DNA of 64,000 nt from Brucella pecoris (GTDB lineage Bacteria > Pseudomonadota > Alphaproteobacteria > Rhizobiales > Rhizobiaceae), in NCBI RefSeq assembly GCF_006376675.1, contig NZ_VEWK01000002.1:496001-560000 (forward strand), given 5' to 3'. Made by a program: the position numbers and the translations under genes. This document shows, in pieces, positions 48,194-57,472 of the stretch (positions within the stretch are counted from its first letter, which is position 1; every line of letters starts with the position of its first letter). The notes beneath the pieces are model-generated. The model had not been told where the DNA came from. It did no database searches and saw only the letters and a list, made by a program, of their open reading frames with translations.

Positions 48194-48670
48194 TTATCCC
48201 TTATCCCGCATCAAGCGAGCCTTTTCACGATTCCAGTCGCGCTTCTTTTCCGTCTCGCGCTTGTCGTGAGTCTTCTTGCCTCGCGCCAGCGCCAGTTCCA
48301 GCTTCGCGCGACCCCGATCATTGAAGTAAAGCTTCAATGGCACCACGGTCATCCCGTCGCGTGATACCGAGTTGAACAGGCGGGACATTTCGCGTTTGCT
48401 GATGAGCAGTTTGCGCAAGCGCCGCGGCTCGTGGTTGAAACGATTGCCCTGCGTATATTCCGGAATATAGGAATTGATAAGCCAGAACTCGCCATTCTCA
48501 AAGCTCGCATAGCTCTCCGCTATGTTGGACTGATTGGCGCGCAGCGACTTGACCTCGGTGCCGGTCAGGACGAGACCGGCTTCGAGCGTATCTAGAATTT
48601 CAAAATTGAAGCGCGCCTTGCGGTTTTCCGCGATGATTTTGCGCACAGGAGAATTCTTGGGCTTGTTCAT
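48194..48670 (-). CDS. smpB: SsrA-binding protein SmpB
   Basis: A 158-residue tmRNA partner that brings SsrA to stalled ribosomes. The N-terminus reads [20 protein letters not shown], followed by [20 protein letters not shown], and the C-terminal basic helix [16 protein letters not shown] is typical. dapA lies 91 bases upstream on the same strand with a terminator between them. I looked for an ssrA gene nearby and did not find one. Confidence 0.97.
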   Translation of the reverse strand: MNKPKNSPVRKIIAENRKARFNFEILDTLEAGLVLTGTEVKSLRANQSNIAESYASFENGEFWLINSYIPEYTQGNRFNHEPRRLRKLLISKREMSRLFNSVSRDGMTVVPLKLYFNDRGRAKLELALARGKKTHDKRETEKKRDWNREKARLMRDKG

Positions 48671-48706
48671 GATGGCACCATATAATGTGCAATGCCTGAA
48701 ATGAAA

Positions 48707-48730
48707 ACGCTCCCGAAGCTACGGGAGCGT
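48707..48730 (-). terminator. Rho-independent terminator after dapA
   Basis: A 9-bp stem acgctcccg / cgggagcgt with a 6-base loop; on the minus strand it is followed by tttt. It separates dapA from smpB. Confidence 0.8.
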
Positions 48731-48761
48731 AAAAATCAGCGAAAGCGGTAAACTTGACGGG

Positions 48762-49643
48762 TCAGTTGACCAGACCCGCATGCTTCATGGCCTGATCGAT
48801 CTTCTCTGCCGTCGCGGCTTCCACAGTCACCATCGGCGAGCGCAAGACATTTTCCACGCGGCCGAGGCGCGACAGCGCATATTTCGGGCCTGACGGGTTT
48901 GGCTCGATGAAGAGTGCCTTGTGCAGCGGCATGAGGCGATCCTGCAATTCGAGTGCCTTGGAGAAATCGCCGGCCTGACATGCATCCTGGAATTCGGCGC
49001 AAAGACGCGGCGCAATGTTGGACGTCACCGAAATGCACCCTACCCCGCCATGGGCGTTGAAACCAAGAGCCGTTGCGTCTTCACCGGAAAGCTGGATGAA
49101 ATCCTTGCCGCAGGTTGCGCGTTGTTCGGATACGCGCTCGATCTTGCCAGTCGCATCCTTGACGCCCACGATGTTCTTGTGATCGCGAACGAGTGCGCCC
49201 ATCGTTTCCGGTGTCATGTCGACGATCGAACGACCGGGAATATTGTAGATGATGAGCGGGATCGAAATGGAGCGGGCCACACGCGAAAAATGTTCGTAAA
49301 GACCACGCTGGTTCGGCTTGTTGTAGTAAGGCGTGACGACGAGAACGGCATCAGCGCCAGCCTTTTCGGCATGTTGCGCCAGTTCGATCGCTTCCACAGT
49401 ATTGTTGGAACCTGCACCGGCGATCACGGGAACGCGACCAGCTGCAACCTCAATGCAAACCTCAATGACGCGCTTGTGCTCGTCATGCGACAGGGTCGGT
49501 GTTTCACCAGTCGTGCCGACTGGGACGAGCCCTTTGGTGCCTTCTTCGATCTGCCAGTTTACAAATGCGCGAAAGGCTTTCTCGTCGAACGCTCCTTCGG
49601 AATCGAATGGCGTGACAAGCGCGGTAATTGAGCCCTTCAGCAT
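48762..49643 (-). CDS. dapA: 4-hydroxy-tetrahydrodipicolinate synthase
   Basis: A 293-residue TIM-barrel lyase from the ATG at 49643 ([20 protein letters not shown]). The Schiff-base lysine is Lys162 in [11 protein letters not shown], Tyr133 lies in IIYNIPGRS, and [16 protein letters not shown] carries the threonine pair of the active site. It makes the first step of lysine and diaminopimelate synthesis from pyruvate and aspartate semialdehyde. Confidence 0.96.
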   Translation of the reverse strand: MLKGSITALVTPFDSEGAFDEKAFRAFVNWQIEEGTKGLVPVGTTGETPTLSHDEHKRVIEVCIEVAAGRVPVIAGAGSNNTVEAIELAQHAEKAGADAVLVVTPYYNKPNQRGLYEHFSRVARSISIPLIIYNIPGRSIVDMTPETMGALVRDHKNIVGVKDATGKIERVSEQRATCGKDFIQLSGEDATALGFNAHGGVGCISVTSNIAPRLCAEFQDACQAGDFSKALELQDRLMPLHKALFIEPNPSGPKYALSRLGRVENVLRSPMVTVEAATAEKIDQAMKHAGLVN

Positions 49644-50042
49644 TAGTGAACTCCTGAAAAAAGAAAGACTGGACCTCATTCCACCGATCAGCTTGGGATC
49701 ACCCTGGGGCTTCTGACCGGGTTGAGGCGTTGCACAATAGTCTTGCCACACGAGTGGAGCAAGCGGGGTATACAGGCAAAACAAGGGCAATACGGCAGTT
49801 TTGCGACAAAATTTAAAGCGATCCCCAAGCTCCACCGGCTATTCGCTCGATTGCCTTTAGAAACATCGGCGGCCCGAAACAACCAAGATGCGGCAACACC
49901 GAAGCGATAACGCTTTAGTAAGGATAGATTCATTCCTTGAGCCTATCCTCATCATTGAAATAGCCAGTCAAAAACCGGGCTAAGAAAAGCCGGATTTCAA
50001 CAACATATTGCACATCAACCAAGTCTTTGTTCTAGTTAGCCA
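49644..50042. other. Divergent intergenic region dapA / slt
   Basis: 399 bases with the divergent promoters of dapA and the lytic transglycosylase. I see no coding frame, tRNA or tmRNA; the sequence near 49700 (ccctggggcttctgacc) has no hairpin of note. Confidence 0.45.
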
Positions 50043-52181
50043 ATGTCAAAACAAGTCGCAGCGATATCCCTGAAAAGAAAAGCTCTCCTCGCGAGTTGCT
50101 TTGTTGCGGTTGCTCTGCAGCCGGTGATTTCGCTCGCCCAATCCTCGCTGCCGTCCGGCGTTCCCACCCCGCTTGCGCGTCCCTTTGCACCGACGACGAC
50201 ACACCAGTCGCCGATGAATCTGGTGACACCGAAACCGCGTCCGGCCACGCCTGATCCGGTCGTGACGTCAGCAGTCAGCCGCATGGAAAACCCGGCAGCG
50301 ATTGGTGGAACGCTGAAAAGCGGGCTTGATGCCCTTTCCTCCCGTGACACGGCAAGTGCTATCGCATTCCGCAACGGGATGCCTCGTGGTTCGCTTGACC
50401 GCCAGATTCTGACGTGGGCTATCGCGACATCCGGTCTTGATGGTGTGCCGAGCGCTGAAATTGCAGCGGCGGCAACAGATTTGCGCGGCTGGCCGGGGAC
50501 ATCGGTTCTGCGCCGTAACTCTGAACGGGCCTTGTTCAAGGAAAATCCAGCTCCTGCGACCGTAATCGCAACATTCGGCAATACGCGCCCGCAGACTACA
50601 GACGGCATGATACTTCTTGCCCGCTCCTATGTCAGCACTGGAAATGCGGGCAAAGCGCGCGAACTGCTTTCACCATGGTGGGCTACACAGCGCTTATCAG
50701 CCGATGACGAGCAAAAGATCCTGAAAGAGTTCTCTGACGTTCTGACGCGCGAAGATCATCAGCGCCGTATTCTGCGTTCTCTTTATAATGACCGTATGCA
50801 GTCCGCAAAACTGCTTGCAGGTCCGGCACAGGCCCAATCGCTTCACAACGCTTATGCGGCAGTAGCACAGAAGTCTCCGAATGCCGCCAAGGCGATAGCG
50901 GACGTCGACCGCACGTGGCAGGGAAACGCCGCCTATCAGTTCCTGAAGATTCGCTATCTGCGTCGCGCCGAACGCTATAACGAGGCGACAGACCTCATGC
51001 TCAAGGCACCACGTCAGGCGTCGGCGCTTGTCGATCCGGATGCCTGGTGGGTCGAACGCCGCATCCTGTCACGGGAACTGCTCGACCTTGGCAAACCGCA
51101 GCTCGCCTACAAGCTGGTTTCGGCCCACGCCGCCGAATCGCCCACAATGGCCGCAGAAGCGGAATTCCATGCCGGATGGTATGCACTGCGCGCCCTGAAC
51201 CAGCCGAAGACGGCTGCGCCACATTTTGCCAAGATCGCAGAAATCTCCTCGCGTCCGATTTCGGCGTCTCGTGCTTTCTATTGGCTCGGACGGTCGGCCG
51301 AAGCAGGTAGCGGTGGCGATGCGCGCGACTATTATCGCCGCTCCGCCCATTTCGGCACAACATTTTACGGACAGCTTTCGGCAGCCAAACTGAGCGAAAA
51401 AGCACCTGAGCTTATCTATCCAAGACCAACGGAAGCGGATCGCGCGCGGTTTGCGGGCCGTCCCGCCGTGCAGGCAATCAAGCGGCTGGAACAGGTCGGC
51501 TATAGCAGTCGCGCAACGACGCTCTACAATCAGCTTTCGCAGGAACTCGACAGTGTCGGCGAACTGGCTCTGCTGGCGGTCATGGCCGAGCGCAACGAGA
51601 ACCACTATCTGGCGCTGCGCGTCGGCAAAAATGCTGCATTGCGAGGTCTTGATGTTGGTGCTCTCTCGCATCCGCTTGGCGCAATTCCCGCCAATGCCAA
51701 TATAAGCGGATCAGGTAAGGCTCTAGCCTATGCTATTGCCCGGCAGGAAAGTGAATTCAACGTCGGCGCGGTTTCAAAAGCTGGCGCACGCGGTCTGCTG
51801 CAACTTATGCCAGCAACGGCCAAAAGCGTGGCGACCCGCAACGGCATGAGCTTCTCCGCGCCACGCCTCACGACGGATGCAGGGTATAATGCGACGCTTG
51901 GCGCCCATTTCCTCGGCGAGCAGCTTGACCGTTTCAATGGGTCTTACGTTCTTACCTTCGCCGGTTACAATGCAGGCCCTCGCCGCGCATCCGAATGGGT
52001 CGAGAAATATGGCGATCCACGTGGCAAGCCTATCGATCAGGTCGTCGACTGGATCGAACGTATCCCCTACTCCGAGACACGCAACTATGTTCAGCGCGTG
52101 ATGGAAAACTACGAAGTCTATAAGGCCCGCCTGACCGGAAGTGCGGATATACAGACCGATCTGATTTACGGTCGCCGCTAG
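50043..52181 (+). CDS. slt: Soluble lytic murein transglycosylase (Slt70-like)
   Basis: A 712-residue periplasmic enzyme. A signal peptide (RKALLASCFVAVALQPVISL, then AQSS) leads into a long superhelical U-shaped region of alpha repeats (about 80-530). The GH23 domain is near the C-terminus: ALAYAIARQESEFNVGAVSK with catalytic Glu569, then GLLQLMPATAKSVA and TFAGYNAGPRRASEW. It cuts glycan strands to 1,6-anhydromuropeptides. A Pro/Thr-rich linker follows the signal. The stop codon (52179-52181) is also the first part of the palindromic repeat that follows. Confidence 0.93.
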   Translation: MSKQVAAISLKRKALLASCFVAVALQPVISLAQSSLPSGVPTPLARPFAPTTTHQSPMNLVTPKPRPATPDPVVTSAVSRMENPAAIGGTLKSGLDALSSRDTASAIAFRNGMPRGSLDRQILTWAIATSGLDGVPSAEIAAAATDLRGWPGTSVLRRNSERALFKENPAPATVIATFGNTRPQTTDGMILLARSYVSTGNAGKARELLSPWWATQRLSADDEQKILKEFSDVLTREDHQRRILRSLYNDRMQSAKLLAGPAQAQSLHNAYAAVAQKSPNAAKAIADVDRTWQGNAAYQFLKIRYLRRAERYNEATDLMLKAPRQASALVDPDAWWVERRILSRELLDLGKPQLAYKLVSAHAAESPTMAAEAEFHAGWYALRALNQPKTAAPHFAKIAEISSRPISASRAFYWLGRSAEAGSGGDARDYYRRSAHFGTTFYGQLSAAKLSEKAPELIYPRPTEADRARFAGRPAVQAIKRLEQVGYSSRATTLYNQLSQELDSVGELALLAVMAERNENHYLALRVGKNAALRGLDVGALSHPLGAIPANANISGSGKALAYAIARQESEFNVGAVSKAGARGLLQLMPATAKSVATRNGMSFSAPRLTTDAGYNATLGAHFLGEQLDRFNGSYVLTFAGYNAGPRRASEWVEKYGDPRGKPIDQVVDWIERIPYSETRNYVQRVMENYEVYKARLTGSADIQTDLIYGRR

Positions 52182-52282
52182 AGCGGTTCCGGTTAAAACG
52201 AAGTCGCTAGAACCGCTCTATCTCTTTGTTTTCACGCATGTCTTTATCCCAAAACCGGTTCCCACTTTTGGGAGACATGCTC
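52181..52282 (-). repeat. Mosaic intergenic repeat fused to the slt stop codon
   Basis: A perfect 11-bp hairpin tagagcggttc / gaaccgctcta (52179-52189 with 52210-52220) uses the slt TAG as its first bases. Inverted module Y is followed by tctctttgttttcacgc and the variant module tttatcccaaaaccggttcc then acttttgggagacatgct, as at 2851-2936. Confidence 0.7.
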
Positions 52283-52330
52283 TGAAATATCTCGCGCCTA
52301 TATTGAGATGGTAGAAATGCTCTGAAATGA

Positions 52331-52357
52331 AAAAGCAGGCTATTCGCCTGCTTTTTT
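52331..52357. terminator. Bidirectional terminator overlapping a gene end
   Basis: Stem aaaaagcaggc / gcctgcttttttt with loop tattc, giving A- and T-runs on both sides. It ends convergent transcription from slt and the H3TH gene. Its right arm is inside the coding sequence of the latter (stop codon at 52340-52342), so it encodes the last residues (KKAGE). Confidence 0.8.
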
Positions 52358-52999
52358 TGTCCGTCGTGATTTTGGTTTAGCAGCTGTTTTGCCGGGCTTT
52401 TCCGATTTCCTTGCGCTGGCTTTATTTGCTGCATTCGCCAGTTTCGTGGCTTGTGCGATCCAATCCTCGCGCTCCACGCGGCGTGGAAAACCTATACTCC
52501 GTTCGATCCAGCGTGATTCGTCATCGTTCCAGCTGGCAATCTGGTCGTAGTGAAACACGCCGATCCCGTTGAGCAGCCCCTGAACTGCCCCACCAATACC
52601 CTTAACGACTGTGAGATCATCAGGCTTTCCAAGGCGTGCAGCATCTAGAAGCTCTGGACGCCCCGGATCCTGATCCGGTTCCGTATTCACATCCGGCTTT
52701 TCCGTTTGCGAAGGCCAATTTCCGACGACTTCCGCGTCCGGCACGGCTTTCATTTGAGGCTTCTCTGGTTCGCTCGGCTGGGGCGAAGCCTTGGGTTCTG
52801 CAACCTTCTCCGGTATTTTGGTCTGCGTCACCGCTTCCGGCTTTTGATCGACAGGCAATGTAGCATGCGCCGCTGCAATGATCGTGCGCTCACGGTCTGG
52901 TATCGACGCACCTCTGCGCCGCACGAACCGGCCCAAAAGACAGCCTATAACGAAAGCGATGGCGACAAGAACAGCCAGTTGAACAATCAGCAACGGCAT
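52340..52999 (-). CDS. Membrane-anchored protein with H3TH/helix-hairpin-helix domain
   Basis: 219 residues. One N-terminal membrane helix (LLIVQLAVLVAIAFVIGCLL) followed by a basic patch (GRFVRRRG) should place the rest in the cytoplasm. A charged, proline-rich linker (about 55-115) leads to a compact domain (about 118-185; LTVVKGIGGAVQGLLNGIGV, then FHYDQIASWNDDESRWIERS) of the type annotated as a flap-endonuclease-like H3TH in Rhizobiales. The tail is Lys/Arg/Ala-rich (KPGKTAAKPKSRRTKKAG), likely nucleic-acid binding. Function unknown. It may be co-transcribed with the small protein and BON gene upstream. Confidence 0.75.
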   Translation of the reverse strand: MPLLIVQLAVLVAIAFVIGCLLGRFVRRRGASIPDRERTIIAAAHATLPVDQKPEAVTQTKIPEKVAEPKASPQPSEPEKPQMKAVPDAEVVGNWPSQTEKPDVNTEPDQDPGRPELLDAARLGKPDDLTVVKGIGGAVQGLLNGIGVFHYDQIASWNDDESRWIERSIGFPRRVEREDWIAQATKLANAANKASARKSEKPGKTAAKPKSRRTKKAGE

Positions 53000-53078
53000 A
53001 TGGTTTCCTCGTACTCCAAATTACTCAAATCCGACGAACATATTCGCCGTCAATTTTCCCCGCCCCAATTCGCCGCCA

Positions 53079-53168
53079 CTACTTCGGACCGGTCAACCAG
53101 CCCACGCCCGCACCGATAAGAACCGCCGCAACGAGAACCGGCCAAAACGATACGGCTAGATAAAGCAT
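53079..53168 (-). CDS. Putative single-helix membrane microprotein (29 aa)
   Basis: An open frame too short for most gene callers: MLYLAVSFWPVLVAAVLI, then a GxGxGW segment and LTGPK before TAG. It is one hydrophobic helix ending in a glycine zipper. It lies between the BON gene and the H3TH gene on the same strand with a weak purine-rich RBS (agaaggcggg). The N-terminal helix of the H3TH protein is of the same type. Evidence is composition and position only. Confidence 0.45.
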   Translation of the reverse strand: MLYLAVSFWPVLVAAVLIGAGVGWLTGPK

Positions 53169-53325
53169 TGTCAGGCCCGCCTTCTGTTCCGGAAACGGAA
53201 GATATGATCCGCTATGCCTATTCATAAAGAGAAAGGAAAGGCCCGAACAGGCGGACTGTCAATTCCGAACAGAAAACTAACGGGGGATGAGGATCCAAAC
53301 TTGCTCAGCCTCACCGCGATTTAAT

Positions 53326-53961
53326 CTACGGTTCGCGAATTTCGGCTCGTTCCAATTTCAGGCCAAAGGGCAGCGGCTGGTCCAATTGGGCTTGTATCTT
53401 TCGATAGCCGGCATTGTCTGCAGTCTCGCCCTTGATCGAGATATTGAGATCGGACATCTCGATCTCCCCTTTCGTCAGGTCAGAAACGAGTTGCAAAGCA
53501 AACTCCACCGAATCAACAAAGTTTGCGGGACTGCCTCGCCCTACAGCCATCTCGTCATCGAGCGGAATGCCAGGAGCCGCGTTTTCGGCCATCGTCATGA
53601 TACGGTCTCTAACGTCGTTGTCCGGTACTGAACCAGACAGGACTATGCCGTCGGCACTCTTCTTTATCTGTAGCTGGTAGGGTGAAACGAGCGGCAGAAC
53701 ACTCGTCAGGTCGGTGATCTCCCGAAGCCCTCTTACCTTTTCAAGCGCATCCCGCGCAGCGGATTGCGTATCTGGATCGGGCGCTATGCCTTTCAGCGTG
53801 ACGTCACGACCATCGACGTCGAAGCCGGTCCATATAAAAGGCGTGAGTGCTTCGCCAGTACGTGTTGCGATGTCCGTCTCGACCCGGTCTGCACCAAACC
53901 AGAGCGCAAGCGCTGTCAGCGCTGCGGTCCACGTTACACCGGGCCAAAACCATTTGAACAT
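53326..53961 (-). CDS. BON-domain protein with N-terminal membrane anchor
   Basis: 211 residues. An uncleaved membrane helix (TWTAALTALALWFGADRVET) leads to two or three BON-like repeats: DVDGRDVTLKGIAPDPDTQS, then KSADGIVLSGSVPDNDVRDR, then EMSDLNISIKGETADNAGYR. BON domains bind phospholipid or link envelope layers. In relatives I recall, such repeats form the N-terminal half of an OmpA-type protein; no OmpA domain follows here and the frame ends cleanly, so this may be a natural short form. First gene of a probable three-gene cluster. Confidence 0.78.
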   Translation of the reverse strand: MFKWFWPGVTWTAALTALALWFGADRVETDIATRTGEALTPFIWTGFDVDGRDVTLKGIAPDPDTQSAARDALEKVRGLREITDLTSVLPLVSPYQLQIKKSADGIVLSGSVPDNDVRDRIMTMAENAAPGIPLDDEMAVGRGSPANFVDSVEFALQLVSDLTKGEIEMSDLNISIKGETADNAGYRKIQAQLDQPLPFGLKLERAEIREP

Positions 53962-54082
53962 ATCGTGGCGTCTCCACGCTGGAAATCATCGGATGCAAAG
54001 CGGCGAACACGTCCCGCTTTCTATTCGTACAAAGACCGAGTTTCCCGCAAAGGCAAGATCACAAACGTAAAAATCGGCAAAC

Positions 54083-54116
54083 AAAAAACCCGGCAGCGAT
54101 GCTGCCGGGTTTTTTT
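54083..54116. terminator. Strong terminator after the first porin
   Basis: A stem aaaaaacccggcagc / gctgccgggtttttt with a 3-base loop (gat); the flanking A- and T-runs make it active on both strands. It ends the minus-strand porin transcript. Confidence 0.9.
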
Positions 54117-54133
54117 GAACAATCCCAAAGGGA

Positions 54134-55255
54134 TTAGAACGAACGCTGGAAACGAACCATGCCCTGGAAGGCGTCTTCGCCGTTGAGGCTCGTGTTCTTG
54201 TCTTCCCACTTGGTGTACGAAACTTCCGGGGTGATCGTGAAGCCCGGAACCAGTTCGTAAGCAACATTTGCGGTTGCTGCGAAAGTTTCGGAGTCGTCAT
54301 AAGCGAGCTGCAGGTTGAAGGTAGCCTTTTCGGTTGCCTTGAATGCAGCGCCACCCCAGACAGCCCAATCGCCGCCCCACGTGCCGTAGAACGAGTCGAT
54401 TACGCGGTAGGATTCACCAGCAACGTTGGTCGCGTAATGGTCGTCGTTAGACTTGTAGCCACCCTGAACCCAGAGCGAGAAACGGTCGGTGATGTTTACG
54501 TCGCCGCGAACCTTACCGGCCCACTCTTCGTTACGAGCGTCGTAAGCTGCAACAGCTGCAATGGAACCCCAGCCGCCAGCGTACTTCAGACCGCCAACGA
54601 TGTGCGGCGTGTAGTCGTTCAGCGTTACGTCAACGTCAGCGTCGCCGTTGCCGCCTTCTTCGAGCGACAGGATGGCCGAGAAGCCGTTGCCGCCGGTGAA
54701 GGTGTAGCTGATGAGGTTGGTGCGGTAGCCGCCAGCGAGGATCACGTCGTCGTTGATGACGTTGCCGAGGTAACCAGGGAAGGTCACGAAGGCCGATTCA
54801 TCGAGACCAACGCGCAGGCCACCGAGCTGAATGTAAGCGTAGCGCAGCGAGCTGTTTTCGTTGCCCGATACTGGAGTGGTTGCTTCACCGTTACCGCCGC
54901 CGGTCCAGTTGTAACGCAGCTCGGTGAAGGTCTTCAGAGTGCCGAGTTCGGTTTCCGAAGCGGTCGAGAAACGGAGCGTTGCACGGGCCTGCTTATCCCA
55001 AGTGTCACGGTCCAGGTCGCTACGTACACGAGCATATACGTTGTCGCCGCCAGCTGCGTCGTAACGAACATAACCATGGATACGCAGGCAGGTTTCGGTG
55101 CCTGGGATGTAGAAGTAGCCAGCGCCGTAAGCATCGCAGACGCGGACATATTCAACGGCTTCTGGCTCTGGTGCGACGATTGCGTCGGCTGCCTGAGCGC
55201 CGGAAGCTGCAACCAGAGCTGCAGCGGAGCCAAGGAGAAGGCTCTTGATGTTCAT
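54134..55255 (-). CDS. Omp2-type outer-membrane porin, copy 1
   Basis: A 373-residue Porin_2-family protein from the ATG at 55255 ([20 protein letters not shown], cleaved after AQA). It continues with the signature [20 protein letters not shown] and [20 protein letters not shown] with two cysteines that probably form a disulfide, then 16 predicted beta strands and a terminal Phe (QRSF). Trimeric general porin. It resembles Brucella Omp2a/Omp2b; I cannot say which one. It is head-to-head with the second porin at 56133, and the first ~65 codons are almost identical between them. Confidence 0.92.
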   Translation of the reverse strand: MNIKSLLLGSAAALVAASGAQAADAIVAPEPEAVEYVRVCDAYGAGYFYIPGTETCLRIHGYVRYDAAGGDNVYARVRSDLDRDTWDKQARATLRFSTASETELGTLKTFTELRYNWTGGGNGEATTPVSGNENSSLRYAYIQLGGLRVGLDESAFVTFPGYLGNVINDDVILAGGYRTNLISYTFTGGNGFSAILSLEEGGNGDADVDVTLNDYTPHIVGGLKYAGGWGSIAAVAAYDARNEEWAGKVRGDVNITDRFSLWVQGGYKSNDDHYATNVAGESYRVIDSFYGTWGGDWAVWGGAAFKATEKATFNLQLAYDDSETFAATANVAYELVPGFTITPEVSYTKWEDKNTSLNGEDAFQGMVRFQRSF

Positions 55256-55272
55256 TTCTGACCTCCAGTCAA
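55072..55272 (-). repeat. Inverted repeat arm 1 (porin 5' end)
   Basis: The 5' end of the minus-strand porin, from 17 bases before its ATG (ttgactggaggtcagaa) to about codon 61, pairs with 56117-56317 on the plus strand, with only a few synonymous changes. The arms are separated by about 845 bases holding a tRNA-Ser. Confidence 0.85.
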
Positions 55273-55838
55273 AGTTAAAAATGGGTCTGGGCATTCTGAT
55301 TTGGCTGAAGGACAACCTGTCCCCATCCCCTTTTGAAAAAGTCGCCCCGAAGCGCTCCTTCTTCTGGATGTGAAGATACTCGCCCGCTTTCTCGTTTCAA
55401 CATCGAATGCACTCTCCCAACCTTTCTCGTGCTTCTATGAGGGAGGGTTGTTGCAGAAAAGACACGAAATTGCCCATTTCAGGGTGGGCTGTTTAGGGTT
55501 TATTAACATGAGTGAACGCGAATTAACGGGTCTTAACGCTTGAAAACACGCGATATTTGGCATCGTCCCCGTTTTCAGCCCGCGAATCCATGACTTCCCG
55601 TGCTCCGAGTGGAGAATATGTCAAAGCACCGTCGCGTACTGCCACATTAGCTGATTTGGGTGCGAATCTTTCTTGTTATACAGCTTGAAATGAGGCTGCC
55701 GACGCCTGGTGAAAGCGGCCGATTCCACGCATATTTCTGATTGCGTATATATAAAGTGCGATAATTCGCAGGAAATTTTACCAGTTGGCGCGCAATTCGC
55801 TTGAAATGACAAAGCGTACCGGCTATCTCGCCCTTACC
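55256..55838. other. Intergenic region between the two porins, left of the tRNA
   Basis: 583 bases. The part near 55256-55400 should hold the promoter of the minus-strand porin and a long leader. A T/A-rich stretch (tttagggtttattaacatg, 55492-55510) is the likeliest promoter region. I see no convincing coding frame. Confidence 0.5.
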
Positions 55839-55929
55839 GGAGAGGTGGCCGAGTGGTCGAAGGCGCTCCCCTGCTAAGGGAGTAGACCTCATAAGGGTCT
55901 CGTGGGTTCGAATCCCATCCTCTCCGCCA
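55839..55929 (+). tRNA. tRNA-Ser (GCU anticodon)
   Basis: Acceptor arms ggagagg (55839-55845) and cctctcc (55919-55925) pair fully; discriminator g then encoded CCA (55927-55929). The anticodon stem ctccc / gggag encloses the loop ctgctaa with anticodon GCT at 55873-55875, reading AGC/AGU. A long variable arm (tagacctcataagggtctc) and the T-loop gggttcgaatccc complete a class II serine tRNA. It sits in the spacer of the porin inverted repeat. Confidence 0.97.
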
Positions 55930-56116
55930 GCTGCCTCAAGCAAATCTCTTCACAAAAATCAGATCCAGATTGCCTCGCGATATGCGATTCCGTGCTTTTA
56001 CGCACCGTTTTCGACGCATGTTGGATCACTTCCGATTTGCTGACTTTTTGAGTTTTGAATCCGCAAATTCCATAACGCATTGAAAATACATATTTATTGT
56101 AGAAGCCTTCGATTCT

Positions 56117-56317
56117 TGACTGGAGGTCAGAAATGAACATCAAGAGCCTTCTCCTTGGCTCCGCTGCAGCTCTGGTTGCAGCTTCCGGCGCTCAGGCTGC
56201 CGACGCAATCGTCGCGCCAGAGCCAGAAGCCGTTGAATATGTCCGCGTCTGCGATGCTTATGGCGCCGGCTACTTCTACATCCCAGGCACCGAAACCTGC
56301 CTGCGTATTTCCGGTTA
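56117..56317 (+). repeat. Inverted repeat arm 2 (porin 5' end)
   Basis: Plus-strand partner of 55072-55272: the leader ttgactggaggtcagaa and the first ~61 codons of the second porin. Differences seen are synonymous (for example gcgcca/gcacca and tatggcgcc/tacggcgct), as expected if gene conversion keeps the arms alike. Confidence 0.85.
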
Positions 56318-57200
56318 CGTTCGTTACGACGTAAAGGGTGGCGATGATGCCTATTCTGGCGTTGAACTGGGTGGCTGGGTGAAGCGTGCACGTTTCGCAC
56401 TGCGCACGCATACTGCGACTGAAACGGAACTGGGTACTCTTCGTACGTTTACCGAAAACCGCTTTCAGTGGGACGCCGTTCCAGGAAATCTCGGTGACAC
56501 CGGCTTTGAAGGCTATGGCGCTGATCGTCAGTCGACCACGCTGCAATTCGCTTATATCGAACTTGGCGGCCTTCGCGTAGGTCTCGACGAATCGTCGTTC
56601 CATACGTTCACTGGCTATCTTGGCGATGTCATCAACGACGATGTTGTAGCTGCAGGTGCTTATCGTACTGGCAAGATTTCTTACACCTTCACCGGTGGTA
56701 ACGGCTTCTCGGCGACTGTTGCTCTGGAAGAAGGCGGCGAAGGCTATGTTGTCAACGACTATGTTCCGCATGTCGTTGGTGGCGTGAAATACGCCGGTGG
56801 CTGGGGTGCAATCGCAGCTGTAGTTGCTTATGACTCCGTTATTGAAGAATGGGCAGCCAAGGTTCGCGGTGACGTAAACCTCACCGACCAGTTCTCTGTC
56901 TGGGTGCAGGCTGGTTATTCCTCCGAAGAGTCTAACGATCAGATGTACGGTCAGTGGGGCGGCGACTGGGCCGTTTGGGGTGGCTTGAAGTACAAGGCCT
57001 CTGAAAAGGCTGTCATCAACGTGCAGGCTGCATACGAAGACTGGGGCAAGACCGCAGTTACCGCAAACGTTGCCTATCAGCTGGTTCCAGGCTTCACCAT
57101 TACGCCTGAAGTCTCCTACACCCGTTGGGACGATGACCATCCTCTGCGTGTTACCAAGGATGCATTCCAGGGCATGCTTCGCTTCCAGCGCTCGTTCTAA
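56133..57200 (+). CDS. Omp2-type outer-membrane porin, copy 2
   Basis: A 355-residue porin with the same signal peptide and first ~65 residues as copy 1, then diverging: its loops differ and it is 18 residues shorter. The C-terminus ([11 protein letters not shown]) is again alike. Two N-terminal cysteines are conserved. RBS ggaggtcag precedes the ATG. Codon use is less biased than in copy 1 (more gtt, gct, cgt), which suggests lower expression. A GAAA-tetraloop hairpin follows the stop. Confidence 0.92.
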   Translation: MNIKSLLLGSAAALVAASGAQAADAIVAPEPEAVEYVRVCDAYGAGYFYIPGTETCLRISGYVRYDVKGGDDAYSGVELGGWVKRARFALRTHTATETELGTLRTFTENRFQWDAVPGNLGDTGFEGYGADRQSTTLQFAYIELGGLRVGLDESSFHTFTGYLGDVINDDVVAAGAYRTGKISYTFTGGNGFSATVALEEGGEGYVVNDYVPHVVGGVKYAGGWGAIAAVVAYDSVIEEWAAKVRGDVNLTDQFSVWVQAGYSSEESNDQMYGQWGGDWAVWGGLKYKASEKAVINVQAAYEDWGKTAVTANVAYQLVPGFTITPEVSYTRWDDDHPLRVTKDAFQGMLRFQRSF

Positions 57201-57219
57201 TAAGAGCGACGTTGAAAAA

Positions 57220-57245
57220 TGCGCCAATGGGAAACCGTTGGCGCA
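57220..57245 (+). terminator. Hairpin with GAAA tetraloop after porin 2
   Basis: Stem tgcgccaatgg / ccgttggcgca (11 bp, one G-T) closed by gaaa. No T-run follows, only attttaa-like sequence, so it may be a 3'-end stabiliser rather than a strong terminator. Confidence 0.65.
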
Positions 57246-57280
57246 CATCCATTTAAAACACCGCTTACGATTAAGTGACA

Positions 57281-57315
57281 CGATCCTTTCGAACAGGGAA
57301 TTTCGAAAAGGATCG
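57281..57315. repeat. Inverted repeat upstream of the recombinase
   Basis: cgatcctttcgaa (57281-57293) faces tttcgaaaaggatcg (57301-57315), an imperfect palindrome with a short centre. It lies 160 bases before the tyrosine recombinase start and could be a recombinase-binding site or an operator. Confidence 0.5.
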
Positions 57316-57472
57316 ATAAACGAGGGGAATTCGGGGACGACAGAAAGCTGGGGGCAAACATGGTCTTTTAGAAAGGTCTAATCATGTCTCCGCATAAAGT
57401 TAGCTCACTTATCTTGTGCTCCGGGAATTATTTCATTAGTTGTATGCCTCATATATCAAAGGGGGGCGTGCA

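Noticed and set aside
48671..50042. Possible ssrA (tmRNA) gene near smpB
   Set aside because: I looked for the T-arm/CCA end and the tag-coding segment in the gaps on both sides of dapA and smpB and did not find them.
56127..57281. A 384-codon minus-strand frame covering porin 2
   Set aside because: Shadow of the porin; its end mirrors the complementary frame of the other porin only because the DNA is repeated.
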